Part shown: one piece after another, positions 42,602 through 50,178 of the stretch
Position numbering within the stretch: the stretch's first letter is position 1
Layout: each line of letters begins with the position of its first letter
DNA from: Aquisediminimonas sp031376385
GTDB taxonomy: Bacteria; Pseudomonadota; Alphaproteobacteria; Sphingomonadales; Sphingomonadaceae
Reading direction: 5' to 3'
DNA: 64,000 nucleotides
Assembly (NCBI GenBank): GCA_031376385.1
Contig: JANMDQ010000023.1
Coordinates: forward strand, 1-64,000
Position numbers and translations under genes: made by a program
The notes under the pieces: model-generated
What the model saw: only the letters and a program-made list of their open reading frames with translations
What the model was told of the DNA's origin: nothing
The model's database searches: none

Positions 42602-43741
42602 TCAGCCAAACTTCCGCGATATCCAGTCGCTGCACGTGCCAACCGCTTGCGGCAACAGGTCAGGCCTTTCGATGTAATAATGGTCAGCGCCGACGATATC
42701 GACATATTCTTTGTCACTATGACCCACGGAGTCGAACAGGCGTTTCGCGTGACTTGGCGTGCAGGCAAGGTCGGCCGTATTGTTGATGACCAGCACCGGG
42801 CAACTGATGCGCGCGGCATTGCCGAGACCGTTGGAATTGGTATCATCAACGCTCCACTGCGATAGCCAGGATCGCAGCGTGGTAAAGCGCGCGAGACCAA
42901 CGGGGCCGTCATTGGCGACTTTGGGAACGCCCAGATAGCATTCAAGTGGGCGGCGGTCCGATGGGTCCTGCGCCGGGTCTGTCCAGCGCACATCCGCCAT
43001 CGTGCCGTGGACCACGAAGGCGCGTTCCATACCGGGTTCAAGAGCGGCAAGTTCAGCCTTCACCCAAGCCGTGATGCGCCGGTTACGCGCCATCTGCGCC
43101 GCGCGGAAGTCTTGCACAAATGCAGCGTCATACGGCGCTTGATGGGGGTTTGCGCTATCGTAAATGTTCAGCGACGGGTCGCGGTCAAATGGCCGCGCTT
43201 CGTCGGTGATTGAAGGGTCCATCCATTCTGTCAGCGTCACCGCGCGGCTGATGTGCGCGGCCAGCAGCATGATGCCTTGGACAGGCGGCAGGCCAAGCGC
43301 AGTCAGATCATAAGCATCGCCTGCGGGCGTATGCGTGATCGTCGGCGTTTCCGCCTGATCCTGATAGAAAAGCGACATGGACCCGCCGCCGGACCATCCG
43401 CCAAGGATGATTTCTTCATAGCCGAAGCGCGTTTTGGCATCTGTGAGCGCCGCGCCTAAATCAGCAATGCATTTTTCCATGATCAGCGCGGTGTCATTCC
43501 CCCGGTAACGCGGATTCACATAAAGGACGTGATGGCCGCCGTGGGCGAGCGCTGTCACGAGCGGGAGGAACGATCCACTGCCAATCGGATGCGTGAAGAC
43601 AATCGCGCGGTGAGATTTGGAATCCTTCGGCGCTATCCGCATACATTCGACGAACACGATGCCGCCTGCGCCGCCGTAAACATCCTTGAAGGCTGAAACT
43701 TCCTTGTAAACAACGCCGTAGGGTTCGCGGATGATGTTCAT
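42602..43741 (-). CDS. Alpha/beta-fold hydrolase, uncharacterised
   Basis: A 379-residue soluble alpha/beta hydrolase. The nucleophile elbow is GGWSGGGS (near 115), followed by a lid region (about 150-250), the acid in VLVINNTADLACTPSH and a C-terminal His in VGADHYYIERP. The start at 43741 has GAGAGGA about 7 bp upstream. It is divergent from a VOC-family protein gene with a 79-bp gap, and the pair may form a catabolic unit. No substrate can be assigned. Confidence 0.82.
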   Translation of the reverse strand: MNIIREPYGVVYKEVSAFKDVYGGAGGIVFVECMRIAPKDSKSHRAIVFTHPIGSGSFLPLVTALAHGGHHVLYVNPRYRGNDTALIMEKCIADLGAALTDAKTRFGYEEIILGGWSGGGSMSLFYQDQAETPTITHTPAGDAYDLTALGLPPVQGIMLLAAHISRAVTLTEWMDPSITDEARPFDRDPSLNIYDSANPHQAPYDAAFVQDFRAAQMARNRRITAWVKAELAALEPGMERAFVVHGTMADVRWTDPAQDPSDRRPLECYLGVPKVANDGPVGLARFTTLRSWLSQWSVDDTNSNGLGNAARISCPVLVINNTADLACTPSHAKRLFDSVGHSDKEYVDIVGADHYYIERPDLLPQAVGTCSDWISRKFG

Positions 43742-43820
43742 GGCTATTCCTCTCACTTCTGACGCTTGTCAGTGGCGCTTGGGCGGCTAAGCTGCAATGA
43801 TCAAGTTTGAGGAGCCTTTC

Positions 43821-44504
43821 ATGATCAAGCCCAACGGCGTTCACCACATCGCCATCATGACTGCTGATATTAAAGCGCAGATTGCCTATTTCACTGATGT
43901 GCTCGGCTGCAAACTCTCCGCAATCTTTGATATGCACGGTGTGCCCGGCGCGTTTCATGCGTTTGTGCATTTGAATGATCACAGCTATTTCTCATTCGTG
44001 CAGATGGATGACATTGGCGATATTCCGGCAACGATTGGGGTCACCCATGCTGGAACCGGCGCAGGCAAGGCTGCGGCTGGCGTCATGCAGCATCTGGCGT
44101 TTAACGTGGATAACCACGCGGACTTGCTGGCCATGCGCGACCGGATCCGCACCAAAGGCCTGAACGTGATGGGCCCGATTGATCACGGCGTCTGCCAATC
44201 CATCTATTTTGCAGGGCCAGAGGGGCTGACGCTCGAAGTGGCGTCATCGGAAGGCGAAATGGACCAGAAGCTTTGGATTGATCCCAAAGTGCTCGAACGG
44301 GTGGGGATTAGTGCCGAGGAGGCGGAGCGGTTCAAAGCGCCGGACGCTTATTCGGGCGAAGGTGGCACTGTGCCTCAACCGGCTAGCGATCCGGACAAGC
44401 CGCATATGGCCTATCCGCCTGAAGTCTACACGGCACTGATGGGCATGCCCGATGAAGTACTCGGCAAAATGGTGAGTTACACGACGCCGCCTGTTGCACC
44501 TTGA
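43821..44504 (+). CDS. VOC-family (glyoxalase-like) protein
   Basis: A 227-residue protein with one VOC domain at about 1-145. The metal ligands of the fold can be seen: a His in GVHHIAIMTADI, another His in MQHLAFNVD, and the Glu in GLTLEVASSEGE. The C-terminal 80 residues (DQKLWIDPKVLERVGI onward) are an extension. ATG 43821 is used because GAGGAG lies 8 bp upstream. It resembles ring-cleaving dioxygenase or epimerase relatives, but the substrate is unknown. The divergent hydrolase gene may be functionally linked. Confidence 0.85.
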   Translation: MIKPNGVHHIAIMTADIKAQIAYFTDVLGCKLSAIFDMHGVPGAFHAFVHLNDHSYFSFVQMDDIGDIPATIGVTHAGTGAGKAAAGVMQHLAFNVDNHADLLAMRDRIRTKGLNVMGPIDHGVCQSIYFAGPEGLTLEVASSEGEMDQKLWIDPKVLERVGISAEEAERFKAPDAYSGEGGTVPQPASDPDKPHMAYPPEVYTALMGMPDEVLGKMVSYTTPPVAP

Positions 44505-44535
44505 TGCAAGGCAGGCGCGCTGCTAGGCGGCGCTC

Positions 44536-44838
44536 ATGTCCATAGACCCTGCAACAGTCCGCAAAATCGCGTCGCTTGCCCGCATCTCTGTCAGTGATGC
44601 GCAAGTGGACGCGATGGTGCCAGAACTCAACAATATCCTCGGCTGGATCGAACAGCTGGGCGAAGTTGACACGTCGTCGGTGGAGCCAATGACTGCTGTC
44701 ATCCCCAATACCCTGCGCCTGCGCGATGATGTCGTGAATGCCGATCCGCTGTCCGGCGGCAATATGCGGGACGCAGTGCTGGCCAACGCTCCGGCGGCAG
44801 AGCACGGCTTTTTCGGCGTGCCCAAGGTGATAGAATGA
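44536..44838 (+). CDS. gatC: Aspartyl/glutamyl-tRNA amidotransferase subunit C
   Basis: The 100-residue GatC stabilises GatA in the GatCAB complex, which converts mischarged Glu-tRNA(Gln) and Asp-tRNA(Asn) to the amidated forms. Family features are VRKIASLARISVSD, VPELNNILGWIEQLGEVDTSSVEP and LRDDVVNADPL...VLANAPAAEHGFFGVPKVIE. gatA starts 106 bp later, an unusually wide gap, and a 25-bp inverted repeat fills it. Confidence 0.94.
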   Translation: MSIDPATVRKIASLARISVSDAQVDAMVPELNNILGWIEQLGEVDTSSVEPMTAVIPNTLRLRDDVVNADPLSGGNMRDAVLANAPAAEHGFFGVPKVIE

Positions 44839-44853
44839 TGATGCATTTATTTT

Positions 44854-44925
44854 TCTCTGCGCCTCCGCGCCTCTGCGCGAACCCAACCTTCAATTTGTTT
44901 GCGCAGAGGCGCAGAGGCGCAGAGA
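44854..44925. repeat. 25-bp inverted repeat between gatC and gatA
   Basis: The left arm is 44854-44878 (starting TCTCTGCGCCTC) and the right arm is 44901-44925 (ending AGGCGCAGAGA), matching at 24 of 25 positions. The spacer is 22 bp. Such CTCTGCGCCTC repeats occur widely between bacterial genes. The hairpin could lower or tune read-through from gatC into gatA. Confidence 0.8.
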
Positions 44926-44944
44926 TAGTAAGCGGAGTTTTAGT

Positions 44945-46426
44945 ATGAGCGGCCTGACCAACCTCACCGTCGCGGGTATTCGAGACGGTTTTCGCAGCGG
45001 TGATTTCACTGCGCGCGAAGTTGCCGAAGGCTTCAACGCCAATGTCGCATCGGCCAAGGCGCTCAATGCGTTTATCGTCGAAACGCCGGACCATGCGCTG
45101 GCCGCGGCCGATCAGGCCGACAAAGACCGCGCTGCGGGCACGCTCAAGCCGCTGTCTGGCGTTCCGATCGGGATGAAAGACCTGTTCTGCACCAAAGGCG
45201 TGCAGACGACAGCGGCCAGCCACATTTTGGAAGGCTTCGTCCCCCAATATGAATCCACCGTCTCGTCCAACCTTTGGGCGGCAGGTGCGGGCATGTTGGG
45301 CAAGCTCAACATGGATCAGTTCGCGATGGGCTCATCCAATGAAACCAGCTTTTTCGGCCCTGTAATTTCGCCGTGGAAGCGCAATGATGGCGGTAATGCC
45401 CCACTTGCTCCGGGCGGATCGTCGGGGGGCTCTGCCTCGGCCATTGCGGCGCGGCTCTGCCCGGCGACCACGGGCACCGATACAGGCGGGTCGATCCGCC
45501 AGCCTGCGGCTTTTGTGGGCATTTCAGGCATCAAGCCAACCTATGGCCGTTGTTCGCGTTGGGGCGTGATTGCCTTTGCCAGCTCGCTTGATCAGGCCGG
45601 ACCAATGGCGCGCGATGTTCGGGACTGCGCGATCATGCTGGAGGCTATGGCCGGGTTTGATGCGAAGGACGCGACGTCGCTTGAATTGCCCGTGCCGAAT
45701 TGGGAAGCCGCTCTGTCCGGCGATCTTCGCGGCAAGCGGATTGGCATTCCCAAGGAATATCGCGTAGATAATATGCCCGCAGAAATTGACGCGCTCTGGG
45801 AACAGGGCATTGCTTGGATGAAGGATGCAGGTGCTGAAATTGTTTCAGTTTCCTTGCCCCACACCAAATATGCGCTGCCGGCCTATTACATCATTGCGCC
45901 TGCCGAATGTTCATCCAACCTCGCCCGTTATGACGGCGTGCGATACGGGTTGCGGGACTTACCGGACGGGGCGGGCCTTCAGGACATGTATGCCGCCACG
46001 CGCGCAGCGGGCTTTGGCGATGAAGTCAAACGCCGCATTATGATCGGCACTTATGTGCTGAGCGCTGGCTTTTACGATGCTTATTATACGCAGGCGCAAA
46101 AGGTCCGCACGCTGATCGCGCAAGACTTTGACCGCGCGTGGGAGGCTTGCGACTTGCTCCTGACCCCCACCGCGCCGTCAGCGGCCTTCGCTCTGGGCGA
46201 GAAATCTGATGATCCCCTTGCCATGTATCTGAACGATGTCTTCACTGTGCCGAGCTCGCTTGCCGGCCTTCCCGCTATGTCCGTACCTGCGGGCCTTGAC
46301 GGCCAAGGCCTGCCGCTGGGGTTGCAGATCATCGGCAAAGCGCTGGATGAACGAGGCGTGTTAAACGCAGGGCTGGCGATAGAGCAGCGGGCTGGGTTCA
46401 CGGCGCGGGCGGAGAAGTGGTGGTGA
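44945..46426 (+). CDS. gatA: Aspartyl/glutamyl-tRNA amidotransferase subunit A
   Basis: The glutaminase subunit that releases ammonia for GatB, 493 residues. The amidase signature GGSSGGSASAIAARLCP (about 157-173) with the downstream GTDTGGSIRQPAAF contains the Ser-cisSer of the catalytic triad; the Lys lies in GMKDLFCTKG near 80. The gene follows gatC across a repeat. The small ORF at 46428 starts 1 bp after its stop. Confidence 0.96.
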   Translation: MSGLTNLTVAGIRDGFRSGDFTAREVAEGFNANVASAKALNAFIVETPDHALAAADQADKDRAAGTLKPLSGVPIGMKDLFCTKGVQTTAASHILEGFVPQYESTVSSNLWAAGAGMLGKLNMDQFAMGSSNETSFFGPVISPWKRNDGGNAPLAPGGSSGGSASAIAARLCPATTGTDTGGSIRQPAAFVGISGIKPTYGRCSRWGVIAFASSLDQAGPMARDVRDCAIMLEAMAGFDAKDATSLELPVPNWEAALSGDLRGKRIGIPKEYRVDNMPAEIDALWEQGIAWMKDAGAEIVSVSLPHTKYALPAYYIIAPAECSSNLARYDGVRYGLRDLPDGAGLQDMYAATRAAGFGDEVKRRIMIGTYVLSAGFYDAYYTQAQKVRTLIAQDFDRAWEACDLLLTPTAPSAAFALGEKSDDPLAMYLNDVFTVPSSLAGLPAMSVPAGLDGQGLPLGLQIIGKALDERGVLNAGLAIEQRAGFTARAEKWW

Positions 46427-46427
46427 T

Positions 46428-46631
46428 ATGACCGATCCAGTAGAAGAAAATGAGCTGCAAGCGTTTATCACCAGCACGTTGACGGCGGTAATGAACGGCA
46501 TTGCCGACGCGCAGCCCGAAGCAAGCGTGCGTTCGGCTTTTGGCACCGGCGAATTCAAATACAGTGCGCCAGAATCTGTGGCATTTGACGTTGCAGTTAC
46601 TGCGAAGCACTCGGGAACGGCAAGGTCGTGA
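46428..46631 (+). CDS. Short, possibly truncated hypothetical protein between gatA and the toxin-antitoxin genes
   Basis: A 67-residue frame beginning 1 bp after gatA, with start MTDPVEENELQAFITSTL. The internal strand SVAFDVAVTAKHSG resembles the VEFDVAVT segment of a group of about 100-residue bacterial proteins. Those continue beyond this point, whereas this frame ends at GTARS. A +1 frame shift would extend it by about 15 residues (GKVVIAPPSNLCYYR), so it may be a frameshifted or truncated remnant. It is co-directional and effectively co-transcribed with gatA. Function unknown. Confidence 0.45.
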   Translation: MTDPVEENELQAFITSTLTAVMNGIADAQPEASVRSAFGTGEFKYSAPESVAFDVAVTAKHSGTARS

Positions 46632-46650
46632 TTGCCCCGCCCTCCAATCT

Positions 46651-46669
46651 GTGTTACTACCGGTAACAC
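46651..46669. promoter_or_regulatory. Palindromic operator candidate of the gat-embedded toxin-antitoxin pair
   Basis: GTGTTAC (46651-46657) and GTAACAC (46663-46669) form a perfect 7-bp inverted repeat, with the inner palindrome TACCGGTA at 46658-46665. It lies 13 bp upstream of the antitoxin ATG, next to the ribosome site GGAG at 46671. AbrB-type antitoxins typically repress their own operon through such palindromes. Confidence 0.5.
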
Positions 46670-46681
46670 TGGAGAATTCAT

Positions 46682-46978
46682 ATGGGTAGTGTCGCAGCTC
46701 TGAGTGACGAAACAGTCGTCAAAATAACCAGCAAAGGTCAAGTTTTCCTTTCCAAGGCGATCCGGGAAAAGGTTGGCATTGCCCCCGGGTGCTCGGTTGC
46801 GGTCAGGTCTAACGACCAAGGTGAAGTTGTTCTTCGGGCGGTTCCTGAGCGCACAGAAACTCTGGAAGAGCGCCGAGCCAGAATTCGCGCTGCGCTTGAT
46901 GCTGCGACTGGGATCATAGATATCGGCATGTCCACTGACGAATTTATGAAGGAATTGCGGGGCGATTGGGAACCGTGA
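46682..46978 (+). CDS. AbrB/MazE-type antitoxin (VapB-like)
   Basis: A 98-residue DNA-binding antitoxin. The SpoVT/AbrB swapped-hairpin fold covers about 10-55 (VKITSKGQVFLSKAIREKVGI and a GEVVLRAV strand). The C-terminal 45 residues (ERRARIRAALDAATGIID) would wrap the toxin. A GGAG site lies 7 bp upstream of the ATG. The last 4 bp overlap the toxin's GTG start, a typical coupling for such pairs. It probably autoregulates through the palindrome just upstream. Confidence 0.85.
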   Translation: MGSVAALSDETVVKITSKGQVFLSKAIREKVGIAPGCSVAVRSNDQGEVVLRAVPERTETLEERRARIRAALDAATGIIDIGMSTDEFMKELRGDWEP

Positions 46979-47400
46979 TCCTGGTCGACTCTAACGTATT
47001 GATCGACGTTTTTTCGCGCGATAGCAATTGGCACGCCTGGTCCAAGAACGCGCTTGCTGAGTCAAACGAGCGTGATCAACTGCGTATCAATCAAGTTGTC
47101 GTTGCTGAAGTCGCTCCCCAATTTTCTGACCTTGATTCATTTATGACATGGATTGAGTCTTTCGAAGTTGGGATCGACGAGTTGAGCGTCGAGGCCGCCT
47201 ACGTTGGCGGGAAGGCGTTCGTCGAGCACAGGCGACGGCGGAAGGCTGGGGCGGTAAGCACAAACTCAATCCTCCCAGATTTTCTCATCGGCGGCCACGC
47301 CCAACCAATTGGCGCGACCATCCTCACCCGCGACCCGCGCTTTTACCGCACCTACTTTCCGTCGGTGCCCCTCATCACGCCAGACAAGGCCGAAACATGA
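46975..47400 (+). CDS. PIN-domain toxin (VapC-like)
   Basis: A 141-residue PIN ribonuclease read from GTG 46975. The four acidic positions expected in an active site are present: Asp5 (LVDSN), Glu45 (VVVAEV), Asp102 (LPDFLIGG) and Asp120 (LTRDPRF). VapC-type toxins cleave tRNA or rRNA. The stop codon overlaps the gatB start (ATGA), so toxin and gatB translation should be coupled. Its target is unknown. Confidence 0.85.
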   Translation: MILVDSNVLIDVFSRDSNWHAWSKNALAESNERDQLRINQVVVAEVAPQFSDLDSFMTWIESFEVGIDELSVEAAYVGGKAFVEHRRRRKAGAVSTNSILPDFLIGGHAQPIGATILTRDPRFYRTYFPSVPLITPDKAET

Positions 47401-48878
47401 CCGACTCAAACTACCGCATCCAAGGCGCAACTGGCGAATGGGAGGTCGTAATCGGCCTGGAAGTTCACGCCCAGATCACATCGAAATCCAAACTGTTTTC
47501 CGGCGCTGACACAACCTTTGGGGCGGAACCAAACAGCCAGGTTTCGCTGATTGACGCGGCGATGCCGGGGATGTTGCCGGTGCTGAACGGCGAATGTGTG
47601 CGTCAGGCGGTGCGGACAGGCATGGCGATTGATGCCAAGATCAACACCTGGTCCCGGTTTGACCGGAAGAATTATTTCTACGCCGATTTGCCGCAGGGTT
47701 ATCAGATTTCGCAGCTCTATCACCCCATTGTGGGCGAAGGCGAAATCATGGTCAGTCTGGATGAGAAAGATCCGGACGCGCAGACCAAAGTGATCGGTGT
47801 GGAGCGGATTCATATCGAACAGGATGCCGGTAAGCTGATGCATGACCAGCATCCGACCATGTCTTATGTCGATCTGAACCGTTGCGGCGTCGCGCTGATG
47901 GAGATTGTCTCCAAACCAGATATGCGCTCACCGGCAGAGGCTGGGGCCTATGTGAAAAAACTGCGGTCAATTCTGCGATACGTGGGCAGTTGCGACGGCA
48001 ATATGGAGGAAGGCTCCATGCGCGCCGACGTCAATGTCAGCGTGCGACGTCCCGGCGATGAGTTTGGCACGCGGACCGAAACAAAGAATGTGAACAGCGT
48101 CCGCTTCGTGATGCAAACGATTGAGATTGAGGCCAGGCGTCAGGTTGATGTGATCGAAGACGGCGGCACAATCGTTCAGGAAACGCGTCTGTTTGATGCG
48201 GACAAGGGCGAAACCCGGTCGATGCGATCCAAGGAAGATGCGCATGACTATCGCTATTTCCCCGATCCTGATCTGCTGCCGCTGGAATTGTCCGACGCGT
48301 TTCTGGCCGAGTGCAAAGCCAGCCTGCCCGAACTGCCCGACGCCAAACGCGCGCGCTATCAAGGCGAATTGGGCCTGTCCGCTTATGCCTCTGCCGTGCT
48401 CACGGCGGACGTTGAAACGGCGCGCTGGTTTGAGGCGCTGATGGAGGCAGGGGCTGAAGCCAAGTCCGGCGCAAACTGGCTCATTTCCGAACTGTTTGGC
48501 GCGCTTAACCGTATGGGCCGCACCATTGATGATTGCCCGGTTTCCCCAACACAGGCCGCGAGCCTGCTCGCCCTCATCGCCGATGGCACAATATCAGGCA
48601 CCATTGCCAAACAAGTGTTTGAGATCATGCTCGAAACCGGGTCAGAGCCTGCCGTCATCGTCGAGGAAAAGGGCCTGAAGCAGAATAGCGATACCGGGGC
48701 AATTGAGGCTGTCATTGCCGATATCCTTGCAAACAGCCCGAACCAGCTGGCGCAATATCGGGGTGGCAAAGATAATCTATTCGGTTATTTTGTCGGCCAG
48801 ACGATGAAGGCCATGGCGGGAAAGGCCAACCCGGGCGTCGTAAATGACCTGTTGAAAAAGATGCTGGCTGGGGCATAA
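47397..48878 (+). CDS. gatB: Aspartyl/glutamyl-tRNA amidotransferase subunit B
   Basis: GatB binds the mischarged tRNA and activates it by phosphorylation before amidation, 493 residues, a normal length. The N-terminal kinase part contains WEVVIGLEVHAQITSKSKLF and YFYADLPQGYQIS. The helical and YqeY-like tail starts near 340 (LSAYASAVLTADVETARWFE). The ATG at 47397 overlaps the toxin stop by 4 bp. The start is consistent with homologues that begin a few residues before WEVVIGLEVH. It is the last gat gene of the cluster. Confidence 0.96.
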   Translation: MTDSNYRIQGATGEWEVVIGLEVHAQITSKSKLFSGADTTFGAEPNSQVSLIDAAMPGMLPVLNGECVRQAVRTGMAIDAKINTWSRFDRKNYFYADLPQGYQISQLYHPIVGEGEIMVSLDEKDPDAQTKVIGVERIHIEQDAGKLMHDQHPTMSYVDLNRCGVALMEIVSKPDMRSPAEAGAYVKKLRSILRYVGSCDGNMEEGSMRADVNVSVRRPGDEFGTRTETKNVNSVRFVMQTIEIEARRQVDVIEDGGTIVQETRLFDADKGETRSMRSKEDAHDYRYFPDPDLLPLELSDAFLAECKASLPELPDAKRARYQGELGLSAYASAVLTADVETARWFEALMEAGAEAKSGANWLISELFGALNRMGRTIDDCPVSPTQAASLLALIADGTISGTIAKQVFEIMLETGSEPAVIVEEKGLKQNSDTGAIEAVIADILANSPNQLAQYRGGKDNLFGYFVGQTMKAMAGKANPGVVNDLLKKMLAGA

Positions 48879-48900
48879 TCGGAACTCGTTGGGGGAGTCA

Positions 48901-49359
48901 GTGATCGTGCGACGCCGCATCTGTATAGCGTTACTCATCGGCGCAATGTCCGCTGCCCCTGCCCAAGCGCGCGACTATTATTATTTCAACAAGCCCAATG
49001 TCTCGCGCGCCGACTATGTGTCGGCCAAGCTGGACTGTGACCGTTTGGCAGGCGGCGTATCGCCCAAGGATGTCGGACCCGTCTATATGGCCCCAAACCC
49101 TAATTTGACAGTAGGCCAAAATGCAGCGGCAGCGGGAATAGCGGCTCTTTTTGCGGGGCTGATCCTCGGTGGTGAAAATCGCAAAGTGATGCGCGCAGTG
49201 GAACGGACTTGCATGGCCGATAAAGGCTATGGACGTTATAAAGTTGAAAAGCCGTTCGTCACTGAAATTGCCAAATTAAAATCAGAGGGCGACCGCATTG
49301 ATCGCTATTTCGCGCTCGCGACAACAGAAAGCCCCGTGGGGGAGAGGATTAAGGAATGA
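48901..49359 (+). CDS. Hypothetical secreted protein, pair member 1
   Basis: A 152-residue exported protein with signal peptide ICIALLIGAMSAAPAQA. The mature part starts RDYYYFNKPNVSRADYV, with two cysteines (LDCDRLAGG and RTCMADKGYGRYK) that could form a disulfide and a central hydrophobic stretch (AAAAGIAALFAGLILGG). GTG 48901 is preferred because GGGGGAG lies 4 bp upstream. It overlaps the next gene by 4 bp. No characterised family was recognised. Confidence 0.72.
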   Translation: MIVRRRICIALLIGAMSAAPAQARDYYYFNKPNVSRADYVSAKLDCDRLAGGVSPKDVGPVYMAPNPNLTVGQNAAAAGIAALFAGLILGGENRKVMRAVERTCMADKGYGRYKVEKPFVTEIAKLKSEGDRIDRYFALATTESPVGERIKE

Positions 49360-50093
49360 GAACCAACGCACTCTTGGCTTCGGGGCTGCTCATCAGCCTT
49401 GCGCCGATTGCAGCCAATGCTGCCAAACCCGTCCCGCTTGATCCAAACGCGGCTTACGTGCTGGTCGAGATTGGCACCTTGGACGATGCTATGTTGAAGG
49501 GCGTAAAAATGCCCGGCTCGCTTATATTGGCGCGTTATGACGCCGCAAAGGGCGACGTGCGCGGAGGCGCTCGGTCCCCTGATACGGCGTTGCCGAAGGG
49601 TGTAGCACCGCGCGTGACGATCATGGAAAAGCCGCTCGTCAAAACGAAAACCAGTCGTCTTTATCTGATCAAGCTGGAACCTGACACTTGGGTGATTGAA
49701 GGTGCCAGCGGCACCGCCTTTTCTTTGGGCAGCGCGCAGTTCAGCATCGAACGTGGCCAAGTGATTGATTTAGGCGTAGCGAAACCTATTGTCGAATGGC
49801 TGGACGGCGAAGGCCCTAAAAGCATGATGGGCGGCATGATGGGTGCGGCCCTGTTCGGATCGATGAAGCCCAAGGAAATACGCCCCGTGCGCCTCGATTG
49901 GCGGCCGCGCAGCGGCACCGACTTGCCCGTGCCAACTGCCCTTGCCGGACACACGATCAGCACAGGCCAATTCACCTACGGAGCCAAGTTCGGCAATTAC
50001 CTCGGCGGCCTCGTCAACCGCATCGATGGCCGGGCCGGGCGAGACAAGGCAGCGGCCATCGCGGCCCCCGTGTCTGCGCCTGCCGCGCCGTGA
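49356..50093 (+). CDS. Hypothetical secreted protein, pair member 2
   Basis: A 245-residue exported protein starting with a clear signal peptide (ALLASGLLISLAPIAANA). The mature part is beta-rich, with YVLVEIGTLDDAMLKGV and SRLYLIKLEPDTWVIEGA, and ends in an Ala-rich tail. There is no catalytic signature or lipobox. The start codon overlaps the stop of the preceding gene, so both are translated together and may act as partners in the periplasm. Function unknown. Confidence 0.72.
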   Translation: MRTNALLASGLLISLAPIAANAAKPVPLDPNAAYVLVEIGTLDDAMLKGVKMPGSLILARYDAAKGDVRGGARSPDTALPKGVAPRVTIMEKPLVKTKTSRLYLIKLEPDTWVIEGASGTAFSLGSAQFSIERGQVIDLGVAKPIVEWLDGEGPKSMMGGMMGAALFGSMKPKEIRPVRLDWRPRSGTDLPVPTALAGHTISTGQFTYGAKFGNYLGGLVNRIDGRAGRDKAAAIAAPVSAPAAP

Positions 50094-50178
50094 GCTGTGC
50101 AATAAGTCTTCCACTGGTTGCGGCATTTCACTATAATATCGCGGGCATGATCACACAGAATATGCCTTACGATTTGCC

